This document shows positions 63,501 to 64,000 of a stretch of DNA of 64,000 nt, one piece after another. The stretch is from an uncultured Bacteroidales bacterium. GTDB taxonomy: Bacteria > Bacteroidota > Bacteroidia > Bacteroidales > ML635J-15. The translations under genes and the position numbers were made by a program. Where the stretch lies: positions 28,157 through 92,156 of the forward strand of contig CAJOIT010000012.1 in the NCBI GenBank assembly GCA_905234755.1, in the 5' to 3' direction. Below the pieces are notes generated by a model. It was not told where the DNA came from, did no database searches, and worked only from the letters and a program-made list of their open reading frames with translations. Each line of letters opens with the position of its first letter. Position 1 is the first letter of the stretch.

Positions 63501-64000
63501 CCATGTATGTAACGCCGATTTATACTACAACATATTCAGTTGTCTCATTGCAGGACAATAATGGATGTTTTGCTGAATCCTTGACATCATCTGCAGTAAT
63601 CACGGTAAATTCCAACCCGACAGTCAGCATCAGCGTACCGTACGAGGAGATCAACTGCCACCACCGCACGATAAGCGCAACGGCAACCGGCAGCGAAGCC
63701 ACCTACGACTGGTCCAATGGCTCTCCATCGTCCACGGCAGTATTCACCACCGCAGGCGAATATACGGTAACCGCCACCGCACCGAACGGCTGCACCGCCG
63801 AGGCGTCCGTTGAAATCACCGAGGACCTTGCGGTACCCGATGTCGCGATCACCAACAACACCGGCTCCGAGTGGCTCAACTGCATCTACACCTCGATTTC
63901 CGTGACTGCAAATGGCGGCGACAGCTACCGCTGGTCCAGCGGCCAGACCACAGCCGGCATCACCATTACCGCCCCCGAGACATACACGGTCACTGCAACA
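48533..64000 (+). CDS. Giant SprB-like repeat adhesin, partial (3' end beyond window)
   Basis: One frame is open from 48533 to the window end, at least 5,156 codons. AGGA lies just before this ATG; a second ATG at 48551 begins an even cleaner signal peptide (MKNIERLLCSVLLGLSVFCG, then NTLFAQ). Order: N-terminal sandwich-like region (to about 280), Ig/PKD-like repeats (280-530), a beta-helix-like segment (540-660) interrupted by a nidogen-like module (680-880) and a Gly/Ala/Ser-rich stretch (918-1176), then further Ig-like modules, eleven HYR-like units (1905-2757) and many SprB-like repeats (CNGG...TAGTYSVTVTDANNC). It should be exported and surface displayed, probably by the type IX system; the C-terminal signal is not in view. 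Confidence 0.88.
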   Translation, partial: MKYRFVMKNIERLLCSVLLGLSVFCGNTLFAQDCSEIQFASSSDSVSYMRLQELRGKRIAEMTTAELEEYSDLKYSGLDAKYTVPNMFKAGSSSLCSNAISFCTDNDAYTYPAATTSTGATEFGDNGGNVGCLYTTPSPAWFVMRIDNPGNLLIYMEHSNGQDIDFICWGPFTASTKEELLDRYCGNISLLNTDDNDNGNHRPDNGNHSGDMGGYPTGNMVDCSYDPAATEWCYIPNAQAGKWYIFLITNYSQAAGNITFVAQHPSWMTGSVATTDCNIIANLTSNSPVCEGSTLRLTCSTVNNATSYQWYFLGATRNETIGSGTPLGTGTVLSRANATTAMTGWYAMDISTASRTNRFLTYAIVTPRPSGTIAASPSNTVCAGSQVTLTVSGTNITNYQWASGTGSSTTITPGATSTQYVTLTNTTTVHDPNTNTDVTNTCYSYDNIRITVNPSPSVSISPVEARMCVGNSVMLSSEVQNCDNCTFLWSSGENAEDLGATPTVTTTYTLTATNSYGCTAVSDEAVVTVISGSNVGDCNVLYVSTDGVGSGLTPYDPTNLIAALNLAECSGAKIRMEEGIYEIDYPIELVSNVTLEGGYFNDFKQKKSNAGATTIRRTNTYTLGTASAPRLVALEANNISNFALHDITVETEDAETLPAGSIVATMYSCSGWSFSATTGNTYNSIYSTGTNPGSFGDDTRFSILLPFDFTLCGTTYYAGNNLYISTNGYVTLGSDSFAYTSSPYASSIMALLHDMYPRDGYGTNIKYKTEGSSPNRTLTIEWYQIPQYYSSCRTTSYNETFQIKMHETTNVVDIIYQTVNPCDATSYTPRVGIKDYQAGSAIYVNANTSWTSPTTQETEVGNTFNASHKPISGLKYTFTPNLTPSEELIVMQSNCGTSTYAVHLNNCSSYEFVRCQLKPGKATAGKAGATGSAGSASGGTPGGSGGTGGTGGSSPTNGSAGSSVSGGGSGGSGGTKASETGCGTATAGNGVAGNNGSAGAAGTTGANASISTTNVNYAEYFIPATGNPGTNGGNGTGGGGGGGGGGAGSKCSGSWANASGGRGGSGGNGGAGGQGGGGGYGGGSSFGLYLYNTSLSTIVDSYIVAGTAGTGGTGGSGGAGGSGVTGNAGAAGATREVTGGIGLGLFVGTAKAGSGGSGGSGGSGGRGGSGGRGANGVSYKVAVVGASGLTSSSTTGYDYNLSGQTAIIAGTPDYPIASCTNVEMQMANGTYTTFGTGATPSSGGTSTVFEYSNSGYKTPQTGSGDANRYSSFINIIQAAPDVSQVVVAGQDPLCCPGVYEYCLENMPNTMPISVSWSLTSSVDGVVSLASTTTNRCVSIDVENNTGEIQYAYLRAELSTGCCGIIKIVRDTVVLMPVPPEINQLSDHEMCEGEDYTLSVSVDENLLCNPVYQWAFNDEFITGANSGTYTISNATASVAGEYTVYVGTDCGIKSDAAHITVNPMPNLTVTTTPSCANAENHFTITSDINTTITYNINNVNSGATQTLTLTGGVAQDVNYTIEHNSILTIETVEVGSCLWTLNEAYTLDVYDDDQTVFAGTDFTVCGRDATLRGNSTVGDEWNGQWTIPNSTDNANTTIAQPTVYNSAVTYNGSDLPHSVTFRWTITSTHCGRTFYDEVTGNFSSLTLTPAPTNVVCNGANNGSITITATNGTPTYTYTWSDDNGRTSNIANNLAPGIYTVTVSDANECSATTSVTITQPDALVAYIDASTNVCPGETVSITGGLSTAGTANYIYTWSTASGVSFISTNPVTVSATSVTSTATIPTSCSGTYQINLHVQDAHGCTADATPINIIASVGNNITISGGTNAKTVGCVGDVEEPHTLSPSVMPTVTDACGRDISSSATLTTSPNLSSITCEGTAAYIYTYTDCAGHTKTWTFTYTIERDDFSMPADGSLTVACASDITAPTLPTVTDACGVTLTGTLKSGYPTATPSCEGDVVYKYTFTDCEGNSHDWTYTYTIERDDFTMPADGSLTVACASEITAPTLPNVTDACGNALTGTLKSGYPTSTPSCEGDVVYKYTFTDCEGNSHDWTYTYTITPEDFDMPANQSSTVACIAQATEPATLPTVTDNCGNTLTPSAAVQGGTYNGCSGTRTYTFTYTDCADNDHDWVYTYTITPSDFDMPANDGRTVACIAQATEPSTLPTVTDNCGNTLTPSAAVQGGTYNGCSGTRTYTFTYTDCADNDHDWVYTYTITPEDFDMPANDGRTVACIAQATEPATLPTVTDNCGNTLTPSAAVQGGTYNGCSGTRTYTYTYTDCADNDHDWVYTYTITPEDFDMPSNDGTTVACIADAAEPNAPTVTDNCGNTLTPSAAVQGGTYNGCSGTRTYTFTYTDCADNDHDWVYTYTITPEDFDMPSNDGTTVACIADATEPNAPTVTDNCGNTLTPSAAVQGGTYNGCSGTRTYTFTYTDCADNDHDWVYTYTITPSDFDMPSNDGTTVACIADAAEPNAPTVTDNCGNTLTPSAAVQGGTYNGCSGTLTYTFTYTDCADNDHDWVYTYTITPEDFDMPSNDGTTVACIADAAEPNPPTVTDNCGNTLTPSAAVQGGTYNGCSGTRTYTFTYTDCADNAHDWVYTYTITPEDFDMPANDGTTVACIADATEPNAPTVTDNCGNTLTPSAAVQGGTYNGCSGTRTYTFTYTDCADNDHDWVYTYTITPEDFNVPADGSSTVACASEITEPALPNVTDNCGNALTGTLKSGYPTETPACNGDVVYKYAFTDCAGNTHDWTYTYTIERNVEPSFSGSWPENITGQDACYADRDISGLLSDDDVADMYTANCGTISVSHSDVADPTTNCGWTVTRTYTITDGCNEVTNTMSESGGDQTIPTIGTDNLDRELTSTNCTFIVPDLTGEVRAISRDNCTSNADLLITQNPAAGTEITEETTVTVTVADLCSKTNTKQIVLTLPDELTSLLSATDIACNGGTSNITNTINGGTANYSYHWNTDADTQNLTDVIAGTYSVTVTDANNCSATASVTVTQPDELTASMSATSPACSGGETSASVTVSGGTEPYTYVWSDDASRNSSLATGIDAGTYTVTVTDDNGCSVTASDEVSEPEELTSSLSSTEIRCNGGSTDITNTVNGGTAPYTYAWEGGEDTQNLTGVTAGTYSVTVTDHNNCTAIASITIEDPDELTSSLLADEILCNGETSNITNTVNGGTTPYTYHWDNDADSQNLENVIAGTYNVTVTDANNCSATASVTIIQPALLTASLSADVILCNGGKVNITNTVNGGTEDYTYEWDNGETTQNLSNVVAGTYSVVVTDANNCTVEAELEITEPLAITISEESTSPQICETLGTIEVSATGGTGALSYAWSTTAHDATYSDLTAGNYTVTVTDENSCSATATVEVEDHSIIPDLSIINNTGTDILTCDITEITFTAIGTGDFEWSNGETDAEQTVSTPDTYIVTISDVNGCTSTASIPIYQSNENPVVTLVDGSITICAGQTATVAIDEVTNGTAPYHYSWNGGAYGDDTEFTTSTLSADETVTIDVKDDNGCIGSASASITVNNRPTAEISGGEAICNGENASFTIMFTGAATYNYVWSDGADDHSGSTDESSVTITVTPTSTTTYTLVSLSDANCASIDSDLTGSVEIIVNEIPYAAAVATDNLMCVAPFSGVITVEGFGPEAGDYTVSLEGTGISAQTVAHDDVANFTELAAGNYDVLVSYTANSHTCSVTYPVTINDDLSYPSVDVTSYNNGCAEENNGTIEILASNGTPDYRYAWTDANDNIVTCNADGNLSGLGTGTYTVTVTDAHGCATSTSQTITSPAVALSASISGPTEVCNNTTATLTVNAENGTPDYSYVWSDAAHTTTAFITTPTLDGGNTPFAYTVVVTDANGCTIETSHTITIGDTPQLSLSADAEICYGSTATLTATVTNAGSNYTIEWTSNDAGAGLPADVDTEEIVVTPTSTSTYTATLTTDVCNTGSDYVVTDNISVTVNPKPEVDITTANAIVCPDAIIDLDAELTAEGTANYTYSWSASAGLTLAETSDITTDATTTTNSVTAPEASTTSCGATYSINLHVVDANGCTADAIPMEISVVDDIAPEIGTADLDRTLTSTDCTFIVPDLTGEVRAISSDNCTDADALTITQNPLAGDEITFETTVTVTVTDQCGTSNSVDIVLSVPDALSLSEVEGSHINATGNGRTDGALEVSANGGTPEYQYRINDGAYQSSGIFPGLGAGTYTVEVVDANGCTATISIEITEPNALVATISTPIALLCNGDDTDVTVNVTGGTEPYHFVWSDDSEYDVNVANGLTAGTYTVTVSDVNNCTATATVAITQPEQLQASLSADEINCNGETTEAVVTVSGGTQDYSYTWSDDDTRIGNTASGLTTGTYTVTVTDANLCTAEAEVVITEPTAITVSVENTSPQICETLGSIEVSAIGGTGALSFAWSENDHDAIYSDLTAGFYTVTVTDENNCSATRTIEVEDHSVIPDVDITNNTGATVITCAVTEISLTAEGNGDFLWDDGSTEADRIVSTLGTYSVTITDANGCTNRTYIDIDQSNENPTVTLINDDITICSGESATVTVDQVIGGVGPYHYSWNNGTYGDYTEFTLTGLADNTNVSLTVMDASECIGTATASITVNTASVGTLSLTGETTICDGSSTTLTVVSDNDNVGDLAFAWSNGFGNDATSADITTAGDYSVAVTATNVVNAITCIDDIVLTENISVNDRPTAMVTGTNAICADNTDDQEITFTFTGVAPFSYTWSDGTNSYDETTSNTSVTITVTPGETTTYMVTALSDANCSATDGDIASSATITVNELPTVALATPDAICDGQSTTIEVESVLGGAMPYDYSWDGGATFGSADHYDTGVLTNDASYSVIVRDANGCTATAETTVSVGDNILPIFNDYEACNGDAQIVLPTESENGIIGTWTPAVVDMISTDTYTFTPNPSFCAQQTSITVTIHDRPTASVSGSTVICEGNTDGQEIVMSFTGAAPYAYTWSDGNGTYSENTSDNTVTMYVTPIYTTTYSVVSLQDNNGCFAESLTSSAVITVNSNPTVSISVPYEEINCHHRTISATATGSEATYDWSNGSPSSTAVFTTAGEYTVTATAPNGCTAEASVEITEDLAVPDVAITNNTGSEWLNCIYTSISVTANGGDSYRWSSGQTTAGITITAPETYTVTAT
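51288..52060 (+). repeat. Gly/Ala/Ser-rich segment of adhesin
   Basis: About 260 codons dominated by GGSGGTGG-type strings (for example GGTPGGSGGTGGTGGSS and SGGSGGSGGSGGRGG), broken by short ordinary stretches (NVNYAEYFIPATGN; FGLYLYNTSLSTIVDSYIVA). The ordinary stretches look like beta-helix rungs, so the glycine loops may emanate from the helix. The GC-rich simple-sequence DNA produces long spurious Pro-rich frames on the other strand. Confidence 0.8.
54245..56803 (+). repeat. Eleven tandem HYR-like four-cysteine units
   Basis: Units start at 54245, 54479, 54713, 54947, 55181, 55415, 55646, 55877, 56108, 56339 and 56570. The first five steps are 234 bp (78 codons) and the rest 231 bp (77 codons). 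The core of each is DFDMP...TVAC, PTVTDNCGN, NGCSGT or a variant, and TYTDCADNDHDWVYTYTI, with four conserved cysteines. Units 1-2 and 11 use an alternative centre (LKSGYPT, GDVVYKY). Several inner units are almost identical in DNA, implying recent duplication or conversion. Confidence 0.9.
57300..58430 (+). repeat. Five tandem SprB-like repeats
   Basis: Units of about 220-230 bp with the pattern [SA]xxIxCNGG...ITNTVNGGT-PYTYxW, TQNL..V.AGTYSVTVTD, NNCSATASVTI..P. A similar, smaller series lies at about 61,210-61,680. SprB repeats are named after the gliding-motility adhesin of Flavobacterium. Confidence 0.8.

Noticed and set aside
1..64000. tRNA, rRNA, plasmid or replication-origin features
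   Set aside because: I looked for cloverleaf-like T-arm motifs, rRNA cores, iteron clusters and DnaA boxes and saw none that stood up.

Overview
The window looks like a chromosomal stretch from a gut-type Bacteroidales (Bacteroidota). The evidence is the recurrent -33/-7 promoter signature (TTTG ... TAnnTTTG) without strong Shine-Dalgarno sites, and Bacteroidota-typical families: DUF4252 with an ECF sigma and anti-sigma pair, a GH97 glycosidase, a C69 dipeptidase, an M56-TonB sensor, a deoxyhypusine synthase-like protein beside agmatinase, and a giant SprB-type adhesin. I found no rRNA or tRNA genes. All calls come from reading the sequence; no database search was run.

Layout. 1-0.7 kb: a DUF3791/DUF3990 pair, the second cut by the window edge. 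1.0-3.7 kb: a small membrane protein, a hipBA-type toxin-antitoxin pair with a promoter and palindrome, then a MarR gene and a flavoprotein gene fused by deletion. 3.7-5.2 kb: ECF sigma, anti-sigma and DUF4252 on the minus strand. 5.4-11.4 kb: beta-carbonic anhydrase, EFR1 ferredoxin, XRE regulator, DUF1848, aminoacyl-histidine dipeptidase, a Bro-N antirepressor-like gene and DUF6155, with short repeated gene tails. 11.5-14.8 kb: a candidate structured RNA followed by a three-gene operon of secreted proteins ending in a caspase-like protease. 14.9-31.5 kb: an accessory region between a C69 dipeptidase and a GH97 glycosidase. It holds RloB plus AAA ATPase, a PHP-ATPase (TrlF-like) operon with unlisted small genes, a five-gene operon built on J-domain-like repeats, two small non-autonomous elements, an ATPase of the DUF234 type and a REP-type Y1 transposase. 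A hybrid GH97-tail/C69-tail scar at 25.1-25.4 kb indicates that this region arose as tandem cargo between the same two boundary genes.

31.8-38.0 kb: another candidate leader RNA, an EcoRI-type adenine methyltransferase with a DUF262-HNH nuclease, a truncated YdeI-like gene, a flavodoxin lipoprotein, a self-regulated-looking HTH-Fic gene and an acyltransferase. 38.0-48.3 kb, mostly minus strand: polyamine genes (deoxyhypusine synthase-like and speB), an alpha/beta hydrolase whose start is made from a repeat that carries a four-helix-bundle gene, pheS, a PLD-like protein, a DUF4143 ATPase surrounded by three copies of a palindromic site, a BlaI/M56-TonB pair, a repeat-rich intergenic hub and map.

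48.5-64.0 kb is one open reading frame of at least 5,156 codons that runs off the window: a secreted, repeat-built adhesin with a beta-helix-like segment, a glycine-rich region, eleven near-identical four-cysteine HYR-like units and many SprB-like repeats.

Best candidates for something undescribed are (a) the J-domain-like repeat operon at 21.8-24.6 kb, (b) a family of about 240-nt promoter-to-terminator RNAs upstream of accessory operons (11.5, 24.7 and perhaps 31.8 kb), and (c) the tandem accessory locus with its chimeric scar.
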